Source: Salinigranum salinum (GTDB taxonomy: Archaea > Halobacteriota > Halobacteria > Halobacteriales > Haloferacaceae). From it: a stretch of 64,000 bases of DNA. Of the stretch, positions 1-8,125 are shown piece by piece. Numbering within the stretch: position 1 is the stretch's first letter; each line of letters begins with the position of its first letter. The position numbers were made by a program, and so were the translations under genes. Under the pieces are notes generated by a model. The model saw only the letters and a list, made by a program, of their open reading frames with translations, ran no database searches and was not told where the DNA came from. The stretch spans positions 2,001,602 to 2,065,601 of the forward strand of contig NZ_VTOJ01000002.1 in the NCBI RefSeq assembly GCF_009176545.1. Direction: 5' to 3'.

Positions 1-807
1 CGGAGGAGGTCGTCGGTGAACTCCGTCGCCCCGTTCCGGCGGCGCTCGAACGCCGCTCGACCCCACGCCACGGCGGCGTCGCTGTCGTTGACGATCGCCC
101 CGGCGAGTCGACCACGGTCGTCGTAGACGACCACGACGACCCGTGCCGTGTCGGCGGACTCGACGACGAACAGATCGTACGACAGATCGTCGGTCTCGTA
201 CGCGCGGTATCGGCCGGTCGCGGCCATCTCACGACGCCTCCCGAGATACCACTCGCGGAGGTGGTCCGCGAGGTCGGCCGTGTAGACGACCGACGCGTGG
301 CCCTCGCGTTCCACGACCAGCCGGTAGCGTCGCGCGGACGCCTCGGAGTCGCTGATCGCGCTGGCACAGGCCCGACAGGCTGCGCGCCCGGCCGATCAGA
401 TCGGTCACCGCGTCCGCGGGACGACCCGTGGCGGAGGGTTCGCTCCGGTAGGCGGTCGCGCCGTCGAGCAGGTCGTGGTCGATGTCGGCGTCGGGAGGGA
501 GTTCGAAGAGGAGATCGCCGAACGTCCTCACGGCCGTCGTCTCCGCACCGAAGCGACGGTACGCCGCGAACGCCAGCCGTCCGGCGAGCGTGAGTTCGAT
601 CCGTCCACCGGCACGACGGACGAGACCGCTCGCTTCGAGGCGGCGGACGGTGCGGTCGGCCGCCGACCGCGACACGCCGAGTTCGGCCGCGAGCGCTCGC
701 TCCCCGGTGACGCACTCGCCGGATCGCTCGGCGAGGAGCGACAGGACGTCCGCCCGTCGGCCAGAGACCCGGCTGACATCCGGTGGGGTGTCGTCCTCCC
801 GTGGCAT
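1..807 (-). pseudogene. FilR1-type winged-helix regulator, frameshifted, 3' end beyond the window
   Basis: The ATG at 805-807 opens an N-terminal winged helix (LGVSRSAADRTVRRLE) and the start of a FilR1-like middle domain. Near 369-373 the frame breaks. As written it continues RDQRLRG, but skipping one base restores ASAISDSEA, which aligns with the intact neighbour at 930-1778 (CATVINDSAASAE). The restored frame then runs open to base 1 and includes EMAATGRYRAYE, almost identical to the neighbour. The two genes are a head-to-tail tandem duplication. A leaderless promoter (831-839) is still present. One indel in a homopolymer-like GG/CCC run could be a true lesion or a sequence error. Confidence 0.75.
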
Positions 808-830
808 AGAGTGAGCGACGCCGCTCCGCG

Positions 831-839
831 AAATATACG
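831..839 (-). promoter_or_regulatory. TATA box of the frameshifted FilR1 gene
   Basis: On the minus strand this reads CGTATATTT, 24-32 bases upstream of the ATG at 807. That is the spacing of a leaderless haloarchaeal promoter and it supports the chosen start. Confidence 0.55.
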
Positions 840-929
840 TACGGATCGTCTGCCGACGGGCGAGCGACCAGTCGGACCGTCGACCACACTGGCGCGCCCT
901 GCTGTCCTGACCGGCATCGATCCGGTATC

Positions 930-1778
930 TCACGGCTCGTCGGTCTCGGCCGCGGCCGAGTCGATCGGTTCCGTGCGGTCGCCGACGAGGAAGTCGTCGG
1001 TGAACTCCGTCGCCCGGTCGCGGTGGCGCTCGAACGTCGCCTCCGCCCAGGCGACGGCAGCGTCGGTATCGTTGACGATGGCCCCTTTCAGGCGTCCGGT
1101 CTCGCTGTAGACGACGGCGGCGACCTGCGTCCCGTCGTCGGTGTCGACGATGAAGAGTTCGTACGGCAGGTCGGCGATCTCGTACGCCCGGTACCGGCCG
1201 GTCGCGGCCATCTCGTGGTGGGATTCGTAGTACAGGTCGCGGATGTGGTCTGCGAGGCTCTCGGCGTAGACGACCGACGCGCTGCCACCGCGTTCCGTGA
1301 CCATCCGGTGGAGCTCCGCGGAGGCGGCGGAGTCGTTGATGACGGTCGCACACGCCCGGAGCCGCGTCCCGGCGGCGATGAGCGCGGTCACCTCGTTCGC
1401 CGGGCGGCCCGTGGCGGGGGGTTCGCTCCGGTAGGCGGTCGCGCCGTCGAGCAGGTCGTGGTCGATCTCGACGTCGGAGGGGAGTTCGCGGAGGAGGTCA
1501 CCGAACTCCGCCACGTCGGTCGTCCGTTCGCAGAAGCGACGGTAGGAGTCGAACGCCAGCCGTCCGGCGAGCGTCGCCTCGGTCTGTCCCCCCTCGCGGC
1601 GCACGAGACCGTTTGTTTCGAACCGGCGGATCGTGCGGTCGACGGTCGAGCGCGACACGTCGAGTTCGTCCGTCAGCTCGCTCTTGTCGTAGGAGCCCTC
1701 GACGAGTATGCCCAGTGCGTCGGCCCGTCGACTCAACAGCTGACGGATGTTCGTCGCGTCGTCGTGCCCCCAGGGCAT
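930..1778 (-). CDS. FilR1-type winged-helix transcriptional regulator
   Basis: A 282-residue regulator. Residues about 5-75 form a winged helix (recognition region LDVSRSTVDRTIRRFE). The rest has the layout of the haloarchaeal FilR1 middle domain (PF08350 type), probably a ligand-sensing part. The paralogue at 1-807 begins MPRED, so I start this gene at MPWGHDD (1776-1778) and not at an in-frame ATG four codons upstream; the TATA box at 1800-1808 also fits the inner start. It lies downstream of aRF1 on the same strand but has its own promoter. The ligand and target genes cannot be read from the sequence. Confidence 0.85.
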   Translation of the reverse strand: MPWGHDDATNIRQLLSRRADALGILVEGSYDKSELTDELDVSRSTVDRTIRRFETNGLVRREGGQTEATLAGRLAFDSYRRFCERTTDVAEFGDLLRELPSDVEIDHDLLDGATAYRSEPPATGRPANEVTALIAAGTRLRACATVINDSAASAELHRMVTERGGSASVVYAESLADHIRDLYYESHHEMAATGRYRAYEIADLPYELFIVDTDDGTQVAAVVYSETGRLKGAIVNDTDAAVAWAEATFERHRDRATEFTDDFLVGDRTEPIDSAAAETDEP

Positions 1779-1799
1779 AATTCGCCACACGGAATCGAG

Positions 1800-1808
1800 T
1801 TATATATA
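1800..1808 (-). promoter_or_regulatory. TATA box of the intact FilR1 gene
   Basis: TTATATATA-type element (minus strand) centred 26 bases upstream of the ATG at 1778. It makes the in-frame ATG at 1790 too close to the box to be used and so decides the start. Confidence 0.65.
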
Positions 1809-1915
1809 AGTAAGGTCGGGCACCTCCCACGCCGCGGGGCACGGGAGATGGTAGTGGAGACGAGGAAAAGCGGCGATCGGAGACGGTCGGCGACGGGGCG
1901 AGCCCACGAACGCGC

Positions 1916-3166
1916 TTACACGCCGGTCGAGTACCGCAGAATGCCCGCGATGCCGCCGAAGGCGTCGTACAGCTGTTCGCCCTTCTCGAAGTCGGTCGAG
2001 ATGAACTTGGTCTCGGTGCCGCGCTGTTCGGCGAGTTCCATCAGATACTCGATGGCGTCGGTTCGCTCCACCACTTCGGCCTCCGTGCCGTCGTCGCAGG
2101 TGTGATCGGGCGTCGAGTGGCGGCGGTCGACGAGTTCGTACTCGTCGGTGTCGCCGCAGTCGTAGACGACGACGTCCGAGCGGAGGTCCTCGGAGAGGAG
2201 GAGTCGATCGACGGAGCCCATCACGAGGTTCTGGCGGGTCGGCTCGAAGCCGTACGTCGCCTCGTCGCCGCGGTGGAGCTTCTCGAAGAACTCCTCCATC
2301 TGTTTCTTGTCCTTGACGACCTCCTGGTCGGCGAGGACGTCCTGGCCGGCATCGACGAGGTCGTACAGGCCCGACTCGTCGGTGTAGGCGACGTCGAACT
2401 TCCCGAGGACGAGGTCCTGAATCTCGTGGTGGAGGTAGTCGCCGTCGAGGAACTCGTCTTTCGTGGGGGAGGGCCCGCCCACGAGCACGCCGTCGAGGTC
2501 GTGGCGCTTCGGGACGAACAGGTCGTTGGCCATCTCCGCGACCTCCTGGTAGAAGTTGTCGATCGCCTCGAGGCGGAGGCGGGCGAACCGCTGGGCGGAC
2601 TGGCCACCTTTGCGCTGCTTGCCGGGGACGAGCGAGGAGGCGGATTTGACCGGCTCGACGCGCTTGCCCTTGAGCCAGCCGACGTTTGCCTCGCGGCGGT
2701 CGAGGACGATCAGGCCGAACAGCCCCTTGTCCATCAGCATCTCCTCTAACGGCTCGGTCAGAAACGCCGAGTCGCAGTGGTAGCGGAACGACTGGATCGG
2801 TTCGGGCGGGTTCTCCAGCGCCTTGGTGACCATGTCGGTCTGGCCGCCGCCGGAGTCGATCGCACCCGAGAAGAGCACCATCCCGTTGTCCGGCGGGTTC
2901 TTGTAGTAGCGCAGGCGGTCCTTGATGCTCGTCAGCGCGTCCTGGACCGCGGTGCGAGTCTGCTTGGACTTGATGTTGCTCGCTTCGGAGTGTTCCTGCG
3001 TGACGTGGGCGACGATGTCGGAGATCTGCTTGTCCGGGGGGACGTAGATCGAGACGAGCTGTGTCCCCGACCCCTCGTACTCTTTGAGGTCCTCGATGAC
3101 CTTCCGGAACTCGTACTTCCGGCGGTCCGAAGAGGCCTCCGTGTCGCTCTGTGTGTCCGATGCCAT
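1916..3166 (-). CDS. prf1: Peptide chain release factor 1, archaeal (aRF1)
   Basis: 416 residues, the usual length for archaeal aRF1. It recognises all three stop codons on the ribosome and triggers peptide release. Hallmarks are the stop-codon loop NIKS (residues 64-67), the YxCxxxF element (YHCDSAF, 129-135) and the catalytic GGQ (187-189, in KGGQSAQRF), followed by the central and C-terminal eRF1 domains. The start MASDTQSD follows a TTTAAC-like box near 3200. The in-frame upstream extension to 3325 has no similarity to the family and is excluded. Housekeeping gene, transcribed alone. Confidence 0.97.
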   Translation of the reverse strand: MASDTQSDTEASSDRRKYEFRKVIEDLKEYEGSGTQLVSIYVPPDKQISDIVAHVTQEHSEASNIKSKQTRTAVQDALTSIKDRLRYYKNPPDNGMVLFSGAIDSGGGQTDMVTKALENPPEPIQSFRYHCDSAFLTEPLEEMLMDKGLFGLIVLDRREANVGWLKGKRVEPVKSASSLVPGKQRKGGQSAQRFARLRLEAIDNFYQEVAEMANDLFVPKRHDLDGVLVGGPSPTKDEFLDGDYLHHEIQDLVLGKFDVAYTDESGLYDLVDAGQDVLADQEVVKDKKQMEEFFEKLHRGDEATYGFEPTRQNLVMGSVDRLLLSEDLRSDVVVYDCGDTDEYELVDRRHSTPDHTCDDGTEAEVVERTDAIEYLMELAEQRGTETKFISTDFEKGEQLYDAFGGIAGILRYSTGV

Positions 3167-3498
3167 TGTGTTCTTGCGGGTGAGTTGACGACGAGGACGG
3201 TTAAACTCCCGCGTTCGAAGGTGGATGGTGTCGGGACGGAGTAGATGGATGGTGCTGGGCTGGAGTGGCATGACCCGCGACGAGATCAGGGACGGCCCCG
3301 AGCCCAGACGTCTCGGAAGTCCCACCCATTGCCGCTGGGAGAGTCGACGCGGGGGGACTGATAGGGGGTAGTGTGTGTTCTCGTACGCCCAGATGTGATA
3401 GATTGATGACTATTTGAGAGCCGCCTGACCGATACAGAGGGTGTAGTCAGCAAAGGGACGCTGAATAGTAAAGTGGGTGATTTGTTGGATCGTCTGAA
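3167..3498. other. Intergenic region between aRF1 and the cupin gene
   Basis: Holds the aRF1 promoter (TATA-like GTTTAAC near 3198-3204, minus strand). From about 3370 the base composition drops and a dispersed repeat element appears (3431-3454). No convincing gene is seen. Confidence 0.6.
3431..3454 (+). repeat. Dispersed intergenic repeat, copy A
   Basis: A 24-base core starting GATACAGAGGGTGTAG and ending CAGCAAA. It matches the reverse complement of 35770-35793 at 21 of 24 positions. The copies sit in low-GC spacers next to accessory genes. Confidence 0.55.
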
Positions 3499-4041
3499 CT
3501 ATTCTTCCCCATGCCATTGGCCAGCGTTCGGTCCCTCGACGACGCCTTCCTCCACTGAGAGGAACTTGAGGAGTGTCACGTCGTCCGGATTCGAGAGTGG
3601 GTCAGCACCGGCAGAGAGGAAGTACTTATTTGAATCGGGGAGGTAGGCGATCTCGGGCGTAATTGTGGTAGACATACACAGGTATCGGAGAGGTTCGTCG
3701 GACGAATTTATCACCTGTCGGGCATTGTCCTCACCGGTCGGGAGAGATACGTACATTCCGGCTTCTATCAGCTGTTCACCGTCTGGTGTTCGCAAGGAGC
3801 CGTTGCCTGAAAGGACGAACATGGCCTCCTCGTTTCCATAGTGATAGTGGTATGGTTGTGGTCGCTTCCCACTCGGCACTTCATAGAGCGTACAACCGAG
3901 TTTCTCGCCACCAGCTGCCTGTCCAATCCCTTTCCGTCGGTGGACGAGACGGCCACCACTATCCCGCTCAGTCCAGTCGACTTCGTCTATATGGACGATT
4001 CCAATGTCGTTTTTCCGTTGATCCTCGTTTGTGGGACACAT
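3499..4041 (-). CDS. Cupin-domain protein
   Basis: 180 residues with a single central cupin barrel. The metal-binding signature is YHYHYGNEEAMFVLSG (His-x-His followed by Glu), and the second motif includes SLPTGEDNARQV. Such small cupins bind sugars, nucleotide-sugars or other small ligands; the substrate cannot be told here. Base composition is lower in GC than the flanking core genes, and it sits alone beside a repeat element, so a transferred origin is plausible. The start MCPTNED is the first ATG of the frame. Confidence 0.75.
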   Translation of the reverse strand: MCPTNEDQRKNDIGIVHIDEVDWTERDSGGRLVHRRKGIGQAAGGEKLGCTLYEVPSGKRPQPYHYHYGNEEAMFVLSGNGSLRTPDGEQLIEAGMYVSLPTGEDNARQVINSSDEPLRYLCMSTTITPEIAYLPDSNKYFLSAGADPLSNPDDVTLLKFLSVEEGVVEGPNAGQWHGEE

Positions 4042-4374
4042 AGATGCCTCCAGTACCTCCCCAACCGGCCCCGTTCGCGCCGTTTCGTCGCATGGAGCAC
4101 CAACCGTACAATTAGTCTATATCATGTTATATGTTACCATGATCGTTGACGCCCTCAGAACATCTCGCTAGGAGGTATTGACCGATACGCGCCCTCTATT
4201 CATCAGACAGCTACTGACAGATCGACAGTTGATTGCTGATTGCTTGATGCATACAGAGCATGAGTGCACCAGAAATCCAGTTCGGGGGTTATCTTGATAT
4301 GTTGACTTGCTCCACGTGCGTCGCGTTCCGTCCTTAGTGCAGGTCGCACGGAGTCTGACGCCAATCTGAATCGC
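4042..4374. other. Low-GC intergenic region, no gene seen
   Basis: A/T-rich spacer between two minus-strand genes. Around 4118-4140 is an AT-rich stretch (ATATCATGTTATATG) that could serve a promoter. Only very short open frames are present (for example 24 codons from 4260), with nothing to support them as genes. Confidence 0.5.
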
Positions 4375-5034
4375 CTAGAATAACCGTTCTATGGCCTTTT
4401 CGAGAGAGATTTCCCGATACGATTGCGATATCCGGTCCTGTTGACCTGATTGAAACCGGAGACTGTCTTTTGGAGGCGGATTGATCATTGAATCAGCAGT
4501 CGATTCGAACCAGTCCGTGACTGGCTGGCGAGGGACTGAAATCTCGAATCCGTCATCGTCGAGGAGACCCGATGGATCGTATAGATACACATGTTCGATG
4601 GTTCGTTCCGCGCTGCGTCGGGTGATGTCTTCGATTTCCGGATGCTTCTGCGATCTATCCGGCACCAATAGAACGGATATGGCTCGATCGTTCACAGCCC
4701 GAAGAATGGTTTCAGCCTCAGCTGCTACTTCGACGTTCTTGTGGTCGGGATAGACATCGAACATGCGGTAATCCGCTGGGTCGGTTGTCGCCTGAAACGT
4801 GTAGAAATCGGGGTACTCGAAGAACTCGTCCTTGCACTCCCTGAGGGTGTCGTAGAACTCGATCACACATGAGAGGAGGAAGTTCGCGGCCCCCAATCCT
4901 TCGTCCGCAGAACCCATCACGACGCCGACCCGGTCATCTATCGTGATTTCGGACATCACCTCGTTCCGATTAACGGTTTGCCCCTCGGTCTGGTAACGAA
5001 AGTCGCCAGCACTGAGATCGTGAAGCGTGTGCAT
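4375..5034 (-). CDS. Conserved haloarchaeal protein of unknown function
   Basis: 219 residues, soluble and acidic, without signal peptide or membrane segment. Segments such as FFEYPDFYTFQATTDPADY and MFDVYPDHKNV look well conserved, but I cannot assign a family. The start is 20 bases after the stop of the SUI1-like gene, suggesting co-transcription with it. An internal Met (MSEITIDD, start at 4956) is an alternative start. GC is lower than in the core genes. Confidence 0.6.
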   Translation of the reverse strand: MHTLHDLSAGDFRYQTEGQTVNRNEVMSEITIDDRVGVVMGSADEGLGAANFLLSCVIEFYDTLRECKDEFFEYPDFYTFQATTDPADYRMFDVYPDHKNVEVAAEAETILRAVNDRAISVLLVPDRSQKHPEIEDITRRSAERTIEHVYLYDPSGLLDDDGFEISVPRQPVTDWFESTADSMINPPPKDSLRFQSGQQDRISQSYREISLEKAIERLF

Positions 5035-5054
5035 CCTTCAGTCCACTCCCCGCA

Positions 5055-5348
5055 TTATCCCGTTATCTGGTAGCCGCGTTCGGTCAGCAGATCTCGAATG
5101 CGGACCTCGTGATCGCCCTGGATTTCAATATGCCCTTCCTTCACGGTCCCACCGGTCCCCAGCGCGGACTTCAGCTCGGAGGCGAGCGATTCCGGTTCAA
5201 CTGAATCGTCGAAGCCCGCGATAACGACCATGTGCTTTCCATACCGGCGTTCCTCGGTTCGTATCGTCAACGCCTGGGTCGCCCGGTCTAGGTCCGCCGA
5301 TGGGTCATCCGGGATATCGAGGCCGTCGAAGGGATCGTTCCCGGCCAC
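5055..5348 (-). CDS. SUI1-family translation initiation factor 1-like protein
   Basis: With a GTG start at 5346-5348 (VAGNDPFDG) the protein is 97 residues, the normal length of archaeal SUI1/aIF1 homologues. The SUI1 core is plain: IRTEERRYGKHMVVIAGFD, then GTGGTVKEGHIEIQGDH. aIF1 acts on the small ribosomal subunit during start-codon selection, but haloarchaea usually carry more than one SUI1 protein, so this copy may be accessory. An ATG at 5375 would overlap the HxlR gene and add non-homologous residues. It follows the HxlR gene by 5 bases, in a probable operon. Confidence 0.85.
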   Translation of the reverse strand: MAGNDPFDGLDIPDDPSADLDRATQALTIRTEERRYGKHMVVIAGFDDSVEPESLASELKSALGTGGTVKEGHIEIQGDHEVRIRDLLTERGYQITG

Positions 5349-5353
5349 GGTGG

Positions 5354-5707
5354 TTAGGCCCAGGCCCCGCCCCACTCGTCGAGGGCGTCGAACACCGGAC
5401 AGAGCGCGTCGCCCTTCTCGGTGAGGGTGTAGTAGCTGGCAACTGGCGCTTCGAACTCCTTGCGGTTCTCCACGAGCCCGTCTTCTTGGAGGTCCTCAAG
5501 CACACGCGATAGGGTGTACGAACTTGCGCCCGTGGAGTGCTTGAGCTCGTTGAAGCGCTTCTCGCCCTCGCGGAGGTCGTCGAGGATGATGAGTTTCCAC
5601 TCCGATCCCATCTCCTCGACGGCCCGCACGACGTTGCAGACCTCGGGGTTCTGGCGTTCCTTCTCCGTTTCCTCGTCGGCTTTTGGGGGTTGTGATTGGG
5701 TGTCCAT
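5354..5707 (-). CDS. HxlR-family winged-helix regulator
   Basis: 117 residues. The HxlR signature is complete: an N-terminal Cys (NPEVCNVVRAVEEMGSEWKL), then LREGEKRFNELKHSTGASSYTLSRVLEDLQEDGLV and YTLTEKGDALCPVFDAL, here broken across segments. HxlR proteins often sense electrophiles or aldehydes, sometimes through cysteines. The TATA box at 5735-5743 places transcription near 5713, so I start at MDTQSQ (5707) and not at the ATG at 5722. It diverges from an SDR-DoxX-VOC operon and is the likely regulator of it. Confidence 0.85.
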   Translation of the reverse strand: MDTQSQPPKADEETEKERQNPEVCNVVRAVEEMGSEWKLIILDDLREGEKRFNELKHSTGASSYTLSRVLEDLQEDGLVENRKEFEAPVASYYTLTEKGDALCPVFDALDEWGGAWA

Positions 5708-5791
5708 TACCTGGTTACACATATGTTCGCGGAACTATATAACGGTTTGGTTACAAACTACGTAATGCAATGGAACTTGCAAACCAATCGG
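5706..5791. repeat. Duplicated promoter and start region, copy A
   Basis: Runs from ATTACCTGGTTACAC to AACTTGCAAACCAATCGG and matches 6059-6143 at roughly three quarters of positions, with TATA box, spacing, ATG and first codons conserved. It spans the start of the HxlR gene on one strand and of a 45-codon frame on the other. Confidence 0.75.
5735..5743. promoter_or_regulatory. TATA box shared by divergent starts
   Basis: CTATATAAC. On the minus strand it is 32 bases from the HxlR ATG at 5707; on the plus strand it is about 31 bases from the ATG at 5770. Confidence 0.6.
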
Positions 5792-5907
5792 CCCAAGACA
5801 GTGAAAGCGCAGTCATCGAACACCACGAGTTCTACCTCCCGGCGATGCCTCCGCGTCGGGTGGTTAGCTACCTCCAGCGGTTCTTTGCGAGACTCAACCA
5901 CATCTAG
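5770..5907 (+). CDS. Small ORF of 45 residues with an SDR-like 5' end
   Basis: MELANQSAQ opens like the SDR protein at 6122 (MKLANQTV), then diverges completely and ends FYLPAMPPRR...LQRFFARLNHI. It has its own TATA box at 5735-5743. It may be a real small protein, or a chimera left after a duplication captured the promoter and first codons of the SDR gene. No family recognised. Confidence 0.35.
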   Translation: MELANQSAQDSESAVIEHHEFYLPAMPPRRVVSYLQRFFARLNHI

Positions 5908-6058
5908 AACGGATCGCCCTCTCCGCTGAATCGGCCCCTCAATATGTTTCCCGACATCACCTCTGCCTGAGGACACCCCACCTGTTTCCTTCTGGCGAAT
6001 GCTTAGATGAGAACCTCGTATAGCATGGGACAGCTCAAGCGGTGAGAGTTGGGTCTGG

Positions 6059-6143
6059 ATTACCTGGTCACACTCCTATTAGCGGAATTATATATGGGTT
6101 GGCATACAAACCTGATATGCAATGAAACTTGCAAACCAAACGG
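6059..6143. repeat. Duplicated promoter and start region, copy B
   Basis: Counterpart of 5706-5791, here driving the SDR operon. The conserved parts include TTACCTGGT, GCGGAA-TATAT, GCAATG and AACTTGCAAACCAA. Confidence 0.75.
6086..6096 (+). promoter_or_regulatory. TATA box of the SDR-DoxX-VOC operon
   Basis: AATTATATATG centred about 31 bases before the ATG at 6122, so near-leaderless transcription is expected. Confidence 0.6.
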
Positions 6144-6811
6144 TTCTGGTGACCGGGGCGGCCGGGAACCTTGGACCCTACGTAATCTCACGGTTGCTTG
6201 ACGACGGTGCCGAAGTCATCGGCACCTACCTGAGCGACTCGGACTTGAATACCGACGAATACCCCGAAGCGGTAACCTACTACCAGGCCGATCTCACCGA
6301 CCAGGTGGCCGTCGAATCCCTCGCCGAGACCGTCAACGCTGACCATGGCGGCGTGGACCACATCGTCGGGCTGGCTGGCGGGTTCTCGATGGGTGGCATC
6401 GATGACACCGACGCTGCGGCCTTCGAGGCCGCGTTGAGCCGTCACGCGACGACCGCCTTCCTCACCGTCCGGGCGTTCGCCGACCAACTCGATGACCGAA
6501 GCGGCATCGTACTGTTCAGCTCCGATCGGGCGATCGACGCGACTGCCGGAACCCTCGCCTACAACGTTGGCAAGGGAGCGGTCAGAACGCTAGCCGAGTC
6601 CCTCAACGAGGAGTTGGATGCCCGTGTCAATGCCGTCGCGCCGTTCCTCATCGACGTTCCTGGGAACCGAGAGGCAATGCCGGACGCGGACTTCTCCGAG
6701 TGGACGGCTGCGGAGGCCGTCGCCGACGAAGTGCTTCACCAGCTCACTAACGAAGGGGTGGCTGGACAGACCATCCGAATGACCGGCGGCCAGCCGGAGG
6801 TGGCCACCTAA
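6122..6811 (+). CDS. Short-chain dehydrogenase/reductase (SDR)
   Basis: 229 residues, classical SDR size. The Rossmann dinucleotide site is TGAAGNLG (residues 11-18), the active-site Ser lies in LFSSDRA, and the catalytic pair is YNVGK. An oxidoreductase using NAD(P)H; the substrate is unknown. It is the first gene of an operon: its TAA overlaps the ATG of the DoxX gene by one base (TAATG), and VOC and TRIC genes follow closely. With the divergent HxlR regulator this suggests reductive detoxification of a carbonyl or quinone compound, which is inference. Confidence 0.88.
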   Translation: MKLANQTVLVTGAAGNLGPYVISRLLDDGAEVIGTYLSDSDLNTDEYPEAVTYYQADLTDQVAVESLAETVNADHGGVDHIVGLAGGFSMGGIDDTDAAAFEAALSRHATTAFLTVRAFADQLDDRSGIVLFSSDRAIDATAGTLAYNVGKGAVRTLAESLNEELDARVNAVAPFLIDVPGNREAMPDADFSEWTAAEAVADEVLHQLTNEGVAGQTIRMTGGQPEVAT

Positions 6812-7230
6812 TGGCGATCGAAACGACCGTCGGCGGCATCGCGTTCCTTATCGGACGGGTGCTGTTCGGCGCGGTCCTCGGGTTCATGGGGTTCAACCAC
6901 TTCACGCAACTCGACGGGATGAGCGGGTACGCCGAGGCCAAGGGTGTTCCCTTCCCGCGGCTCGGTGTCGTCGCCTCCGGAATGTTGCTCGTCTTCGGTG
7001 GCGTGGCCATCGTGCTGGGCGTTTACCCACTCCTCGGCGCGGCCGCCATCGCCCTGTTCCTGCTCGTCTCCACGCCGATGATGCACGACTTCTGGGCGTT
7101 CGACGACCCCGAGCAGCAGCAGGCCGAGATGTCGAACTTCCTGAAGAACTCGGCACTCTTCGGGGCAGCACTCCTGATCATCGCCATCGGCGGGACGGCC
7201 TGGCCGTACGCACTAAACATCGGCCTCTAA
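6811..7230 (+). CDS. DoxX-family membrane protein
   Basis: 139 residues with four predicted membrane segments (starting near VGGIAFLIGRVLFGAVLGF, then LGVVASGMLLVFGGVAIVLG, LLGAAAIALFLLV and LFGAALLIIAIGG). Gly-Phe-x-His (MGFNHF) in the first loop is typical of the DoxX fold. DoxX-like proteins are membrane oxidoreductase subunits or accessory proteins, often near stress genes. Start overlaps the SDR stop by one base, so translation is probably coupled. Confidence 0.85.
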   Translation: MAIETTVGGIAFLIGRVLFGAVLGFMGFNHFTQLDGMSGYAEAKGVPFPRLGVVASGMLLVFGGVAIVLGVYPLLGAAAIALFLLVSTPMMHDFWAFDDPEQQQAEMSNFLKNSALFGAALLIIAIGGTAWPYALNIGL

Positions 7231-7240
7231 GGAGCCAAGA

Positions 7241-8116
7241 GTGACCACGCACGCCAACCCAGAGGAAGCTAATCCGCTCCCGAATGGGACCCGTATCGGC
7301 CGAACGGCGCTCCGCGTCGCTGACCTCGACGAATTGACCGAGTTCTATCGAGCAGTGGTGGGCCTGGAAGTGCTCCGCACTGGAGATACGGCGTCGGTTC
7401 TCGGTAGTGATGGGACCCCTCTCCTCGTTCTGGAGGGCGAGGAAGCCCTCCCAGCCCGACATCGATCGAGGGCAGGGCTCTACCACAACGCGTTCAGAGT
7501 TCCCTCACGTGAGGCACTGGGTGATGCGTTGGCTCGGGTCCGTGATCGCTGGCATCTAGGTGGTGCCTCCGACCACTGGGTCAGCGAGGCGCTCTACCTC
7601 ACCGACCCCGAGGGCAATGGCATCGAGATCTACCGTGACTTCCCACGGGACGAGTGGCCCATCACCGAGGAGGGTCGCGTTCGGATCAGCACGGAGCCGC
7701 TCGACCTCACGCCAATCGAAGCTGCTGCTACCGGTGACAGCACGGTCCCGCCGGGAACGGATATCGGCCATGTCCATCTGGAAGTAAGCTCTCTGGAGGA
7801 TTTCCGAGAGTTCTACGTGGAGACGCTCGGCTTCGAGCTGCAAACGTCGCTGCCCGCCGCCTCCTTCGTTTCGGCTGGCGGGTACCACCACCATATCGGG
7901 GCCAACACCTGGCACCATCGGACCACACCGAATGACGGGCGAGGACTGGCGTGGGTCGAGCTCGTGGTCCCGGATACGGCGACACTCGATGCGGTCCGTG
8001 ATCGGCTTGCGACTCGTGAGATTCCAATCGCTGACCGGAACGAGGGGATCGAAGTCACCGGTCCGGACGGCATCACCATTCGACTGCAGGTAGAATCATC
8101 AAACAGGCTGCTGTAG
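7241..8116 (+). CDS. Two-domain VOC-family dioxygenase/glyoxalase-like protein (CatE-like)
   Basis: 291 residues with two vicinal-oxygen-chelate modules. The N-terminal half opens RTALRVADLDELTEFYRAVV and closes with the Glu of GNGIEIYRDF. The C-terminal half opens HVHLEVSSLEDFREFYVETL and includes the His-rich YHHHIGANTW. This layout matches bacterial CatE/MhqO ring-cleaving dioxygenases, which act on hydroquinones in quinone stress. GTG start 10 bases after the DoxX stop. Its place under an HxlR regulator fits an electrophile-response role. Confidence 0.82.
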   Translation: MTTHANPEEANPLPNGTRIGRTALRVADLDELTEFYRAVVGLEVLRTGDTASVLGSDGTPLLVLEGEEALPARHRSRAGLYHNAFRVPSREALGDALARVRDRWHLGGASDHWVSEALYLTDPEGNGIEIYRDFPRDEWPITEEGRVRISTEPLDLTPIEAAATGDSTVPPGTDIGHVHLEVSSLEDFREFYVETLGFELQTSLPAASFVSAGGYHHHIGANTWHHRTTPNDGRGLAWVELVVPDTATLDAVRDRLATREIPIADRNEGIEVTGPDGITIRLQVESSNRLL

Positions 8117-8125
8117 AGCCCTCTA

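Noticed and set aside
4260..4334. 24-codon frame containing CSTC
   Set aside because: Too short and without promoter or conservation evidence.
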